NCBI RefSeq assembly: GCF_003259435.1 | Contig: NZ_QLMA01000006.1 | Span: 186,001-250,000 of the forward strand | Length of the DNA: 64,000 bases | Source of the DNA: Chitinophaga dinghuensis | Lineage (GTDB): Bacteria; Bacteroidota; Bacteroidia; Chitinophagales; Chitinophagaceae | Direction of reading: 5' to 3' | Part shown: positions 43,504-52,473 of the stretch, piece after piece | Numbering within the stretch: the first letter of the stretch is position 1 | Layout of the letters: every line of letters starts with the position of its first letter | The notes under the pieces: generated by a model | The model's input: only the letters and a program-made list of their open reading frames with translations | Told to the model about the DNA's origin: nothing | Databases searched by the model: none | Position numbers and translations under genes: made by a program

Positions 43504-45363
43504 ATGAATACTTCCAAATCGACTATGAATACTCCTCAACAATTGACAGCCCATCTGCAATCTGATATTTGGGCACGTGTCAACCGACTCCATTTAGCAA
43601 AAGTTATCAGTGAGTTTTCGCATGAACTGCTGCTTTCACCCGAGCAAATCAGTAATGAAGGCAACTGGTCTGCCTATCGTCTCCCTTCTCCTGAAAATCC
43701 GGCCATCGTATACTACTTCAATGCCCGTATCCTCCAGCTGCAACACTGGTCACTGGACACAGCGAGCATTCGTAAAATGCAGGATGGAAAAGAAATGCCA
43801 CTGGATAGTATTCTTTTCTTCCAGGAATTTCAAAGTTTACTGAATATCAGTACCGAACATTTACCAGCTTACCTGGAAGAAGTCACCAACACACTTTACG
43901 GTAGCGCCTATACGATGTTTCGACCGCAACCCTCTATGGAGGACTTAGCCCAGGCCGATTACCAAACTATTGAACATGCCATGACTGCCGGGCATCCTTG
44001 CTTCGTCGCCAACAATGGGCGTATCGGTTTTGATGCGAATGATTACCCACAATATGCCCCGGAGGCAGACCAGCCTGTGCACCTGATCTGGCTGGCGGGT
44101 CATAAGAGCAGAACAGCCTATAATGCGGTGGAAGAATTACCCTATAATAAATTGATGGAACAAGAGCTGGGAACGGCCACACTGCAAGACTTCCGGCAGC
44201 AACTACAAGAAAAAGGCCTGACGCCGGAGGAGTATATTTTTATCCCTGTTCATCCTTGGCAATGGTATAATAAACTGGCTATGATTTGTGCGCCTGATCT
44301 GGCGAATCAACACCTCGTTTGCCTGGGATATGGCCCGGATCATTTCAGTGTTCAGCAATCCATTCGTACTTTTTACAATCTTTCTCATCCAGATAAACAT
44401 TATACAAAAACAGCGCTGTCTATCCTCAATATGGGCTTTGTTCGCGGCCTGACACCCTATTATATGGATAGCACGCCTGCCATTACTTCCTGGATTCGAA
44501 AGGCGGTAGGAGAAGATCCTTACATGGTAAAAAATGGATTTACACTGCTGTGCGAAGTAGCTACTGTAGGTTACCGAAATTTCTACTATGAGCCTTTCGG
44601 TAAACAGGTAGCCTATAATAAAATGTTAGCGGGTTTATGGCGGGAAAGTCCTGCAAAAGTGCTGCAACCAGGCCAGCGTTTAATGACCATGGCTGCTTTG
44701 CTGCATATCGATTATCAGGGGAATGCCTTGCTGCCAGCCCTGATTAAGCTTTCTGGCCTCTCCATCAGAGAATGGCTGACCAGTTATCTGCGCGCTTATT
44801 TAACCCCATTACTGCATTGTTTTTATGTACACGATCTGGTCTTTATGCCGCATGGCGAGAACCTGATACTGGTGTTGGAAAATCATGTGCCTGTTAAAGC
44901 GATCATGAAGGATATAACAGAAGAAATCGGCGTATTCCGGATGAATATGGATATCCCGGAGAAGGGAAGACGTATATGCGTGACCGTGCCGGAAGACCTG
45001 AAAATACTCAGTATTCTTACAGATGTATTCGACTGCTTCTTCCGATTCCTTTCCAATATCCTGGTGATGCACTGCAATTATGAAGAACAGGATTTCTGGC
45101 AAGACGTAGCAGCATGTATCCATGCTTATCAGGACGAACATCCGGAACTCTCAGAAAAATTCAGGCAGTACGACATCTTCATGCCGGAATTCATTTTATC
45201 CTGCCTGAACAGGTTGCAGCTACGCAATCATCGCCAGATGGTAGACCTCGCAGATCCTGCTGGCAGCCTGCAATTGGCCGGTATGTTACGCAACCCTGTG
45301 GCTGGTTTTCGTCGCACTGCTTCACTGGCGAATACACTCGCCACAAATGAAGTATCCTCATGA
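43504..45363 (+). CDS. NIS siderophore synthetase, IucA/IucC family (DesD/AlcC-like)
   Basis: A 619-residue NRPS-independent siderophore synthetase. Family marks are AGHPCFVANNGRIGFDANDY, IFIPVHPWQWYNK, RTFYNLSHPDKHYTKTALSI (in place of the TS.RT ATP-binding stretch), HDLVFMPHGENLILVLENHVPV and KAIMKDITEEIG. The HPCFVANNGR form is what I recall from type C (AlcC/DesD) enzymes, which adenylate a succinyl-hydroxamate and join it to a second amine, giving dimers or macrocycles. There is only one synthetase in the operon, which fits an iterative enzyme. A second ATG (43525) is possible. The stop overlaps the nitroreductase start by 4 bp. Confidence 0.93.
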   Translation: MNTSKSTMNTPQQLTAHLQSDIWARVNRLHLAKVISEFSHELLLSPEQISNEGNWSAYRLPSPENPAIVYYFNARILQLQHWSLDTASIRKMQDGKEMPLDSILFFQEFQSLLNISTEHLPAYLEEVTNTLYGSAYTMFRPQPSMEDLAQADYQTIEHAMTAGHPCFVANNGRIGFDANDYPQYAPEADQPVHLIWLAGHKSRTAYNAVEELPYNKLMEQELGTATLQDFRQQLQEKGLTPEEYIFIPVHPWQWYNKLAMICAPDLANQHLVCLGYGPDHFSVQQSIRTFYNLSHPDKHYTKTALSILNMGFVRGLTPYYMDSTPAITSWIRKAVGEDPYMVKNGFTLLCEVATVGYRNFYYEPFGKQVAYNKMLAGLWRESPAKVLQPGQRLMTMAALLHIDYQGNALLPALIKLSGLSIREWLTSYLRAYLTPLLHCFYVHDLVFMPHGENLILVLENHVPVKAIMKDITEEIGVFRMNMDIPEKGRRICVTVPEDLKILSILTDVFDCFFRFLSNILVMHCNYEEQDFWQDVAACIHAYQDEHPELSEKFRQYDIFMPEFILSCLNRLQLRNHRQMVDLADPAGSLQLAGMLRNPVAGFRRTASLANTLATNEVSS

Positions 45364-45962
45364 TGATGAAAGAACGGGTGGCTGTGAGCCCACAAATGTT
45401 GACGAAAATTATCCGTGGCCGGCGAAGTGTTTATGCAGACGATTACCTCGATCAACCTATTGAGGAAGAAATCATCCGGGAAGTGCTCATCAATGCCACC
45501 TGGGCGCCTACTTACAAAATGACGCAACCCTGGCGGTTCATTGTGTTACAAGATGAGCAACGTCAACCCTTTGGTGATTTCATAGCCGACTATTACCGGG
45601 AGCGCCTTCCAGCTGCCCAATGGCCGCCCCAAAGAGAAGAGAGAGCCCGCAACTATCCGTCTAAAGCCGCCTGTATGATTGTGATCATCATGCAGCGTCA
45701 TGAAAAGCTAGAGATCAGCGAATGGGAAGAGATGGCCGCTGTTTGCTGTGCCGTACAAAATATGGCACTCACTTGTGAAGCCTATCAGATTGGCGGATAC
45801 TGGGATACTTCCGCAGCATGTATTGCCTATGCCCAACAATTGGGCTTACAAGCCCATGAAAGGTGCCTGGGCTTCTTCTATATGGGTTATTATGACAGGG
45901 CAGCCTATCAATGCGCCAAACGAAGAAAAGGTATCGATCAGAAAGTGGAATGGCGATACTGA
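45360..45962 (+). CDS. Nitroreductase family flavoprotein in the siderophore operon
   Basis: A 200-residue nitroreductase-fold protein. Residues about 14-30 (LTKIIRGRRSVYADDYLDQPI) are the FMN-binding opening; ATWAPTYKMTQPWRFIVL is the typical cofactor loop, AAVCCAVQNMALTCEAYQIGGYWDTS the dimer core, and GFFYMGYYD the end. These FMN enzymes use NAD(P)H to reduce nitro groups, quinones or flavins. In a siderophore operon it might reduce the ferric complex, supply reduced flavin, or modify the product; none is proven. It is translationally coupled (ATGA) to the synthetase, so membership of the operon is firm. Confidence 0.88.
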   Translation: MMMKERVAVSPQMLTKIIRGRRSVYADDYLDQPIEEEIIREVLINATWAPTYKMTQPWRFIVLQDEQRQPFGDFIADYYRERLPAAQWPPQREERARNYPSKAACMIVIIMQRHEKLEISEWEEMAAVCCAVQNMALTCEAYQIGGYWDTSAACIAYAQQLGLQAHERCLGFFYMGYYDRAAYQCAKRRKGIDQKVEWRY

Positions 45963-45988
45963 TATACTCATCCTAAAAATCAATTTCA

Positions 45989-46948
45989 ATGAGCACATTG
46001 TTACCACAGCTGTTGGGGCGGCTCCAGACTACGTTTGGATACATTGTCCTGGCGCTGGTCGTCCTGGAATGGGTGATACTGGTCATTTCCCGGAAAATGG
46101 AAAGTAACCGGGAAGGCTGGGTGAATGTCATCTCCTATGTCCTGGATAGTTTTCCTTATTTCTTCCTCGGTAAGATAGTCATTTTCGGTACGATGATGTG
46201 GCTGTATGAACACCGCCTATTCACATTGGGATATGCCTGGTATATATGGATTCTGGCCTATCTGCTTTATGACTTTATGTTCTGGCTGGTACATTTCCTC
46301 GGACATAAAGTACGCTTCTTCTGGTGCATTCACGGCGTTCACCATACCGCCGAAGAGATGAAACTAACTGTGGCAGTGAGAGGATCATTCCTGGGTTTTC
46401 TTCATATACCCCTTACCGTTATAGGACTTCCATTACTGGGCTTCGACCCGTTTATGATCTTCATCGTGGAAGCCATTGCAAGGCTATACGGCCTTTACGA
46501 GCATGTCAATGATCATTTCGATGAAATAGTGGGCAAGCAGCGGTTCCTCGAATGGTTGTTTGTCACGCCTAGTGTGCATCGGGTCCATCATGCCACCAAC
46601 AACATTTATCTCGACAGAAACTATGGGGAAACCTTTTCCATATGGGATCGGTTCTTCGGCACTTTCCAATCAGAGCTGGATGCAGTGAAACCAGTATATG
46701 GTATCCTGAATGATAAAATTAGCGGGAAAAACCTTCTCCAGGTGCAACTTAGGCTCTGGATAGACCTCTGGGCGGATATACGGCATGCGCCAGGCTGGAA
46801 AAATAAATTGAAATATATCCTTATGCCCCCGGGATGGAACCATATCAACGGCGGTAAGAATGCGGCGCAGTACAGAGCCGAAGGATGGGAGGCATTACAA
46901 GAAACAAACACACAAAAATCATTAATCCATTTAAACCCTTCAGCATGA
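45989..46948 (+). CDS. Membrane di-iron hydroxylase, fatty acid hydroxylase/sterol desaturase family
   Basis: A 319-residue membrane protein with hydrophobic helices at about residues 15-35, 50-75, 80-100 and 120-150. It carries the di-iron histidine motifs HFLGH (about 98), HGVHH (about 113) and HRVHHA (about 200), the classic set of the fatty acid hydroxylase superfamily. Such enzymes insert oxygen into or desaturate lipids or other hydrophobic substrates. A copy inside an NIS siderophore operon is unusual; it may hydroxylate the siderophore backbone or an acyl tail. Its stop overlaps the next start by 4 bp (ATGA at 46945), so it is co-translated with the dioxygenase. Confidence 0.88.
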   Translation: MSTLLPQLLGRLQTTFGYIVLALVVLEWVILVISRKMESNREGWVNVISYVLDSFPYFFLGKIVIFGTMMWLYEHRLFTLGYAWYIWILAYLLYDFMFWLVHFLGHKVRFFWCIHGVHHTAEEMKLTVAVRGSFLGFLHIPLTVIGLPLLGFDPFMIFIVEAIARLYGLYEHVNDHFDEIVGKQRFLEWLFVTPSVHRVHHATNNIYLDRNYGETFSIWDRFFGTFQSELDAVKPVYGILNDKISGKNLLQVQLRLWIDLWADIRHAPGWKNKLKYILMPPGWNHINGGKNAAQYRAEGWEALQETNTQKSLIHLNPSA

Positions 46949-48069
46949 AAAATGCAATATTAACCACACCGGAAAAACCGGAACCCTGGAAGTCTGCCAC
47001 CGGCGTACCTACAGGACCATTGATAGTAGAAGTTACTGCCAGAGAATGTAATGCGCTGTACTATATAGCACAGCAGCTGATACGGGAATACGGCAGCTAT
47101 GATAACCCTGCATTTATTAATGCATTACATCTGAACGCCTTTCAATTACTGCCTGAACGGATTGTACGTATCCTCAGCCACTTTGGAACAGATTATTCTT
47201 CTACTCAGTATGGCGCAATTGTTTTCCGGGGATTGATACAAGTAGATCAGGAGGAGTTAGGGAAGACGCCGGCCAGTTGGAAGGAAACAGCAAATGACAA
47301 GTTGCTGGCATATGGTTTTATCAGTAGTCTGATGCATGGGGCTGTGCCCAGTAAACCGGTGCAGTACTATGCCCAACGTAAAGGAGGCGGTTTACTGCAT
47401 GCCATCATTCCGGATGAAAACATGTCCTACACGCAAACAGGTAGCGGTTCCCGAACCGACTTATTCGTACATACTGAAGATACTTTTCTTTTTCATCAGG
47501 CAGATTTTCTCAGTTTTCTGTTCTTACGAAATGAAGAAAGAGTACCGTCTACATTATACTCCATTCGATCGCATGGCGCTACAGACGACATCATGCGGCC
47601 CCTTTTCCGACCACTCTATAAATGTCCCAAAGATGCTAACTACAGTGGGGAAGCAGCGGCGGGAGAGGAGATAACCACGGCCGTATTGTATGGTAATGAA
47701 ACCTATCCTTTTATCCGCTTCGATGCTGCCGAACAAATTCATAATCCGACGGCGAATCAATCTCCCGAAGCCATGCATTACCTGGAGGAGTTTTGGAAAG
47801 TCGCTAAAACACATATCTGCAACGATATCATTCCTGGAGCCGGCGATCTGATTTTTGTAAATAATCACCTTTGCGCGCACGGCAGAAACGCATTCCTGGC
47901 GGGTTACAGAGAAGAGAAAGGCGTGCTGGTACCCTGTGAAAGAAGAATGATGCTTCGCATGATGAGCAAAACAAGTTTGATCAGTATCAGGGCCTTTACC
48001 AGAACGGAAGATCCCTATTTCATTATGGAAGAACATTATGGCAGTAAGTTTCAACATTCATCTCACTAA
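46945..48069 (+). CDS. Fe(II)/2-oxoglutarate dioxygenase, clavaminate-synthase-like; candidate L-lysine hydroxylase
   Basis: A 374-residue TauD/clavaminate-synthase-like enzyme (start MKNAILTTPEKPEPW at 46945; a longer frame from 46885 overlaps the previous gene by 64 bp). The iron site is His176 and Glu178 in FVHTEDTFLF with distal His312 in CAHGRNAF; the HxE form is that of clavaminate synthase and amino-acid hydroxylases. An Arg in PCERRMMLRMM is the likely 2OG anchor. From memory, lysine 4-hydroxylases (KDO/K4H group) from Chitinophaga and Flavobacterium have this architecture, and some lie beside PLP decarboxylases as here. Arginine or ornithine hydroxylation is the main alternative. Confidence 0.85.
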   Translation: MKNAILTTPEKPEPWKSATGVPTGPLIVEVTARECNALYYIAQQLIREYGSYDNPAFINALHLNAFQLLPERIVRILSHFGTDYSSTQYGAIVFRGLIQVDQEELGKTPASWKETANDKLLAYGFISSLMHGAVPSKPVQYYAQRKGGGLLHAIIPDENMSYTQTGSGSRTDLFVHTEDTFLFHQADFLSFLFLRNEERVPSTLYSIRSHGATDDIMRPLFRPLYKCPKDANYSGEAAAGEEITTAVLYGNETYPFIRFDAAEQIHNPTANQSPEAMHYLEEFWKVAKTHICNDIIPGAGDLIFVNNHLCAHGRNAFLAGYREEKGVLVPCERRMMLRMMSKTSLISIRAFTRTEDPYFIMEEHYGSKFQHSSH

Positions 48070-48079
48070 ATCATCAACA

Positions 48080-49594
48080 ATGCATGCAATACCAAATACG
48101 ATAGCGCCTCCTCCGTTGGCAGAAGTTAGTAATAATAAACTATTCAAAGATATCTTTTATGAAGGCACAGCCGATGAGTATAACCAAGCCATAGAACAGG
48201 CGCGGGTAGCAGTTACAGACTTCCTCCAACAGACATCTCAGCCGTTCAGCGGTATCAGACCTGCTACCATGAAGGCGGCAGTCGGAGCCATTGACCTGGA
48301 AGAACCGCTGAAAGATTATCAATCTTTGATATCAGAAGTAGACGACCTGTATATCCGCCATGCTACTGCCTTTCATTTGCCCCAATATATTGCGCATCTG
48401 AATTGTCCGGTCGTTATTCCTGCATTGGCGGCAGATGTCATTATCAGTGCTATCAACTCTTCTCAGGACACCTACGACCAGAGCGCTGGCGGTACCTTCA
48501 TCGAAAGACGCCTGATTGAATGGACTTGTCAGGAAATTGGCTATGGTATGGATGCAGATGGTATTTTCACTGCCGGCGGCTCTCAGTCAAATTTAATGGG
48601 ACTACTATTGGCAAGAGATCATTTTGCAGCGCGGACATATGGATATTCCATTAAGTATGATGGATTGCCTCCTCAGGCAAATCGCTTTCGCATCTTCGTG
48701 TCAGAACAGGCACACTTCAGCAATCAAAAGAGTGCCTCATTAATGGGGTTAGGAGAGCAAGCAATTGTTAAAGTAGCGGTAGATCACAGGTTTCGCCTGG
48801 ATACCGATGCTTTGAAAAAGGCCGTAGAAGCGGAATTACAGCAGGGAAATATACCGATTGCAATAGTGGCCACTGCCGGAACTACTGATTTCGGCAATAT
48901 AGATCCCCTGCAAGAAATATCCGCCATCGCAACACATTACGGACTGTGGATGCATGTAGATGCCGCCTATGGCTGCGGTCTGCTTTTATCCTCCAGACAT
49001 CGTCACCTACTGGATGGCATATCCTTGGCTGATTCTGTTACAGTAGATTATCATAAGTCGTTCTTTCAGCCGATCAGCAGCAGTGCCTTTCTTGTGAAAG
49101 AAGCGGCTTCTCTGAACATCATAAAACATCATGCCGACTATCTCAACCCGGAAGAGCAGGACTATGAGGAATTACCTGCCCAGATTAACAAATCCATCAC
49201 GCAAAGTACCCGGCGTTTTGATGCACTGAAACTATGGTGTACACTGCGTTTAACAGGGAAACGTAAACTGGGGCTGTATACAGATATGATGATCGATACC
49301 GCAGCCGCTACTGCTGCTTTATTGCAGCAAGATCCCGATTTTGAACTACTGAGCGGATCAGATCTGGGCGTACTGGTATTCCGATTCAATCCTACGGGAG
49401 TAGTAAAAGAGCTGTCTGCCTTAAACCTGAGTATCAAGCAGTCCCTCTTTTTTGATGGTACTTACATTTTGGCGGGTACAAAAGTGAATGGTCAGTTTTA
49501 TCTGAAATTCACAATTCTTAATCCGCTAACAACGCTCTCGCATATACGTGAAATTCTCTCTGCCATAAAAATGAAAGGAAACAGTCTGTTGTAA
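48080..49594 (+). CDS. PLP-dependent group II amino acid decarboxylase (DesA-like)
   Basis: A 504-residue decarboxylase (start MHAIPNTIAPPPL at 48080, after the dioxygenase stop; the upstream ATG at 48038 overlaps it). Group II features: SSQDTYDQSAGGTFIERRLIEW, FTAGGSQSNLMGLLLARD, ATAGTTDFGNIDPL, WMHVDAAYGCG and the PLP-lysine Lys326 in VDYHKSFFQP. This group includes lysine decarboxylases of desferrioxamine and bisucaberin synthesis and diaminobutyrate decarboxylases. Here it should make the diamine building block, perhaps a hydroxycadaverine if the dioxygenase acts first on lysine. It closes the operon and is followed by a strong terminator. Confidence 0.92.
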   Translation: MHAIPNTIAPPPLAEVSNNKLFKDIFYEGTADEYNQAIEQARVAVTDFLQQTSQPFSGIRPATMKAAVGAIDLEEPLKDYQSLISEVDDLYIRHATAFHLPQYIAHLNCPVVIPALAADVIISAINSSQDTYDQSAGGTFIERRLIEWTCQEIGYGMDADGIFTAGGSQSNLMGLLLARDHFAARTYGYSIKYDGLPPQANRFRIFVSEQAHFSNQKSASLMGLGEQAIVKVAVDHRFRLDTDALKKAVEAELQQGNIPIAIVATAGTTDFGNIDPLQEISAIATHYGLWMHVDAAYGCGLLLSSRHRHLLDGISLADSVTVDYHKSFFQPISSSAFLVKEAASLNIIKHHADYLNPEEQDYEELPAQINKSITQSTRRFDALKLWCTLRLTGKRKLGLYTDMMIDTAAATAALLQQDPDFELLSGSDLGVLVFRFNPTGVVKELSALNLSIKQSLFFDGTYILAGTKVNGQFYLKFTILNPLTTLSHIREILSAIKMKGNSLL

Positions 49595-49617
49595 TCGCTT
49601 ACAGTGGCTATGATGAG

Positions 49618-49647
49618 TCCCGGAGCATTTGCTCCGGGATTTTTTTT
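49618..49647 (+). terminator. Rho-independent terminator of the siderophore operon
   Basis: A 9-bp stem (49618-49626 with 49631-49639, TCCCGGAGC arm) with an ATTT loop, followed by eight T. It marks the end of the operon that starts at 40409. Confidence 0.87.
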
Positions 49648-49765
49648 GGATGATATAATACAGCGTTAACATACCCGACATTCCCAGTTAACATAGATCA
49701 TTGAAATTGTACTTGCAATAACCCTTTCACAACCAAATCGAAATTTACCTAAACTCCAATTTGTT

Positions 49766-51358
49766 ATGTCTAAAACTCCATTCAGGATTTTATTCCTGCT
49801 ATCTGTCGCCACAGTAAGTCTGATCGTTAGTTGTAAAAAGAGTGCCAATCCCATTACGCCACAGACAGAGACTACTGTCAAACATGCGGTAACGGAATCG
49901 GTTACACTCAATGAAGATTTTGAAGTAGGTACTACCAGCCCCAAAACGGCCTATGATGTAGCCCCGGCAGGTTCCTCTGCGGGCGACAATGTAACCCTGC
50001 ACGCCAATTCATGGAACCTGTATGATGCGCTGATAGGCAATCTTGCTGCAGACCTCAAAGTAGGTAGCTGGTCTGCACGTGTTCGTAATACCGGTAAAAT
50101 CACGATGTTGTTTGATGTGACTACCGGTATCAGCACCGTTTCCGTAGCACATGGCTTGTATGGCACTGATGCCGCCAGTACCTGGGGCCTCTGGTATTCC
50201 ACTGATGGGGGAACCACTTGGACGCAATCCGGCGCTGCTATCACGTCTACGGCTACACTACAAACGCAAACGTTTACCATTAATGTTTCCGGAAATGCGC
50301 GCATCGAAATCCGTAAACTAAGTGGCGGTACCAATCGCATTAACATTGATAACATTGTAATCAATGATTTTGGCGGTGGTGGTGGTAATCCATTGCCTGA
50401 AAAGAAATTCCTCTTCGACGCCAGTAAAAGAGAAAATGCAGGTAGCGCCGATTGGCAGATTGATGCCGATGGCACAGAAAATGTACCGGTTTATACCGGT
50501 GGAACAACAGTGGAAACAGCCGCTCAGCGCTTCCCTACGCCATCTTACACAGGCATTACTGCCAGTACGCCCGAAACTTATTGGAGAGGAGCTACTTCCT
50601 CCTGGGCGATTGAACTGGTGAAGAGAGGTCAGTATGTTGAATCATTACCTAATGGCGGCGCGATCACTTATGGCAATGCTACCAATCCTCAGGATCTTAG
50701 TAACTACGATGTATTCGTGGTAATTGAGCCTAATCGTTTGTTCACCGCTGCAGAAAAAACAGCGTTGATGAATTTTATCGCCAATGGAGGCGGACTCATG
50801 ATGATTGCTGATCACACGGGCCAGAATATTTCTGGTGCAGATGCCAATGGCTATAATCCATCTGATCGTGATGGCGATGGATATGATAGTCCCCGTGTAT
50901 GGAATGATTTCATGAGCAATAATGGTGTCAATAACAACAAGCCGTTTGGCTTTGTGGTAGATTCTGTAGATATAAACGAACAGCCTACTACCAAGGTGTA
51001 CACAGGCACAAACAGCTATGCGCAGAAGGTATTAGGCGGAGTAGCGGGTACTGCTGCTAAACTGGCCTTTTATAATGGAACGACCGCTACTTTGTATCCG
51101 GCTGTAAATGCGAATGTACAGGGACTTTTCTGGAGAATGAGTGCCACGCTGAATGGCAATACCGGCGTAATGGCCTTGTTGTCTACCTATGGTAATGGAA
51201 GAGTGGTATTCATCGGAGACAGCTCGCCGGCTGATGATGGTACCGGCGATCCTAATGACGCTTTACATAATGGATGGTCTGGAGATGTACCTTCCGGATA
51301 CACTTCGCATCCGGCATTGCACCTGAATGCATCTTTGTGGCTGGCTAAGCTGCAATAA
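49766..51358 (+). CDS. Large surface/periplasmic lipoprotein with jelly-roll and DUF4350/ThuA-like domains
   Basis: A 530-residue lipoprotein (lipobox LIVSC, Cys23). Residues about 45-198 resemble an all-beta jelly-roll domain (TLNEDFEVGTTSP, ARIEIRKLSGGTNRINIDNIVINDF). A Gly-rich linker (GGGGGNPLPEK) leads to a second domain (FLFDASKRENAGSADWQIDADG, YDVFVVIEPNRLFTAAEKTALMNFIANGGGLMMIADHTG, GRVVFIGDSSPADD), with the alternating strand/helix pattern of DUF4350 or amidotransferase-like folds. DRDGDGYDSP looks like a calcium loop. Function is unknown. It sits after the siderophore terminator and is probably independent of it. Confidence 0.7.
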   Translation: MSKTPFRILFLLSVATVSLIVSCKKSANPITPQTETTVKHAVTESVTLNEDFEVGTTSPKTAYDVAPAGSSAGDNVTLHANSWNLYDALIGNLAADLKVGSWSARVRNTGKITMLFDVTTGISTVSVAHGLYGTDAASTWGLWYSTDGGTTWTQSGAAITSTATLQTQTFTINVSGNARIEIRKLSGGTNRINIDNIVINDFGGGGGNPLPEKKFLFDASKRENAGSADWQIDADGTENVPVYTGGTTVETAAQRFPTPSYTGITASTPETYWRGATSSWAIELVKRGQYVESLPNGGAITYGNATNPQDLSNYDVFVVIEPNRLFTAAEKTALMNFIANGGGLMMIADHTGQNISGADANGYNPSDRDGDGYDSPRVWNDFMSNNGVNNNKPFGFVVDSVDINEQPTTKVYTGTNSYAQKVLGGVAGTAAKLAFYNGTTATLYPAVNANVQGLFWRMSATLNGNTGVMALLSTYGNGRVVFIGDSSPADDGTGDPNDALHNGWSGDVPSGYTSHPALHLNASLWLAKLQ

Positions 51359-51378
51359 TATTTGAACCTATAAACAAA

Positions 51379-51410
51379 ACAGGCGCATTGAAATTTTCAA
51401 TGCGCCTGTT
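51379..51410. terminator. Bidirectional terminator between convergent genes
   Basis: A near-perfect inverted repeat (AACAGGCGCATTGAA at 51378-51392 with its complement ending at 51410) lies between two convergent stops. A and T runs on the two sides suit termination in both directions. Confidence 0.75.
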
Positions 51411-51430
51411 ACTATTGCAGGAATAATAAT

Positions 51431-52402
51431 TTATTGAGACCAACCGGTTGGGGTTCTGTCCCAACGGTGCGATTTCAGTTCTTGCAGAAGTTGTTGTGAG
51501 AGACCTTTTCCATCGCTGGCAGCCATGTTGGCGTTTACGTTTCTCAGTTTGCGCATACCAGGAATGGTAGTACTGATATCAGGATTGCTGAGAATGAATC
51601 GCAGCGCCATTTCCGGCATTGTCATTCCTTCCGGAATCAATGGTTTCAGTGCATCTGCATGTTCCACGCTGCTGTTCAGGTTTTCAGGAACGAAGTAGCT
51701 GGCGCGCCAATCGCCTTCCGGAAAAGTGGTTTCTTTTGTAAAGGTGCCGGTAAGCGTGCCTTCATCAAAAGGAACACGTGCAATTACGCCGATATTCATT
51801 TCCCTGCAAAGGGGCAGGAGGTTATCTTCAGGCGCCTGGTCGAAGATATTGTAGATGACTTGTACGGCATCTATCAGCCCAGTTTGGAGGGTTTCCAGGC
51901 AATTGTCCGGCTCCCAGCGGTTAACGCTGATCCCCCAGTGTTTTACTTTACCCTGCTGTTGTAGTTTAGTGATGGCTTCTTTCCATTCATCCTGTTGTGC
52001 CCAGCTATCTTCCCAAACATGGAACTGTTGCAGGTCGATACACTCTACCCCCAGGTTTTTTAAACTTTTCTCTGTGTATTCAATGATGTAATCTGCTGGA
52101 AATACATCTGATAATTTATACTCGGGTTTGGATGGCCATTTACGGTTTTTTGGCGGCACTTTAGTAGCTGCATACAGGCGTTTGCCGGGATGACGACGAA
52201 TTGTTTTATTCAGTATTTCTTCGCTTAAGCCTTCGCCGTATCCCCAGGCCGTGTCGAAGAAATTACATCCCAGTTCAATGGAGCGATCCAGTGCGATGTT
52301 GACTTCCTTCTCCTCAGAGCCTGTCCAGCCGGCCATTCCCCACATACCGTATCCAATCTCGCTGACTTTCCAGCCAGTTTTTCCAAATACTCTGTATTCC
52401 AT
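51431..52402 (-). CDS. Aldo/keto reductase
   Basis: A 323-residue AKR barrel. The opening MEYRVFGKTGWKVSEIGYGMWGM, the catalytic Asp/Tyr in FFDTAWGYGEGLSEE, the Lys in AATKVPPKNR and the His in LQQFHVWED are all present, as is the NADPH-binding end ISTTIPGMRKLRNVNANMAA. It reduces carbonyl compounds with NADPH in the cytosol; the substrate is unknown. Length and layout resemble the general stress-type AKRs. It is a single gene; the 71 bp to the TlpA-like gene on the same strand leaves a two-gene unit possible. Confidence 0.9.
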   Translation of the reverse strand: MEYRVFGKTGWKVSEIGYGMWGMAGWTGSEEKEVNIALDRSIELGCNFFDTAWGYGEGLSEEILNKTIRRHPGKRLYAATKVPPKNRKWPSKPEYKLSDVFPADYIIEYTEKSLKNLGVECIDLQQFHVWEDSWAQQDEWKEAITKLQQQGKVKHWGISVNRWEPDNCLETLQTGLIDAVQVIYNIFDQAPEDNLLPLCREMNIGVIARVPFDEGTLTGTFTKETTFPEGDWRASYFVPENLNSSVEHADALKPLIPEGMTMPEMALRFILSNPDISTTIPGMRKLRNVNANMAASDGKGLSQQLLQELKSHRWDRTPTGWSQ

Positions 52403-52473
52403 AAAATGATGATTTACATTTAAGGTCCAATAATCAGTGGCTAATATACATCAATGATGTAGTATTTACCAGT

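Noticed and set aside
46885..46944. N-terminal extension of the dioxygenase
   Set aside because: The ATG at 46945 overlaps the previous stop in the classic ATGA form, matching the coupling seen at 45360 and 31699.
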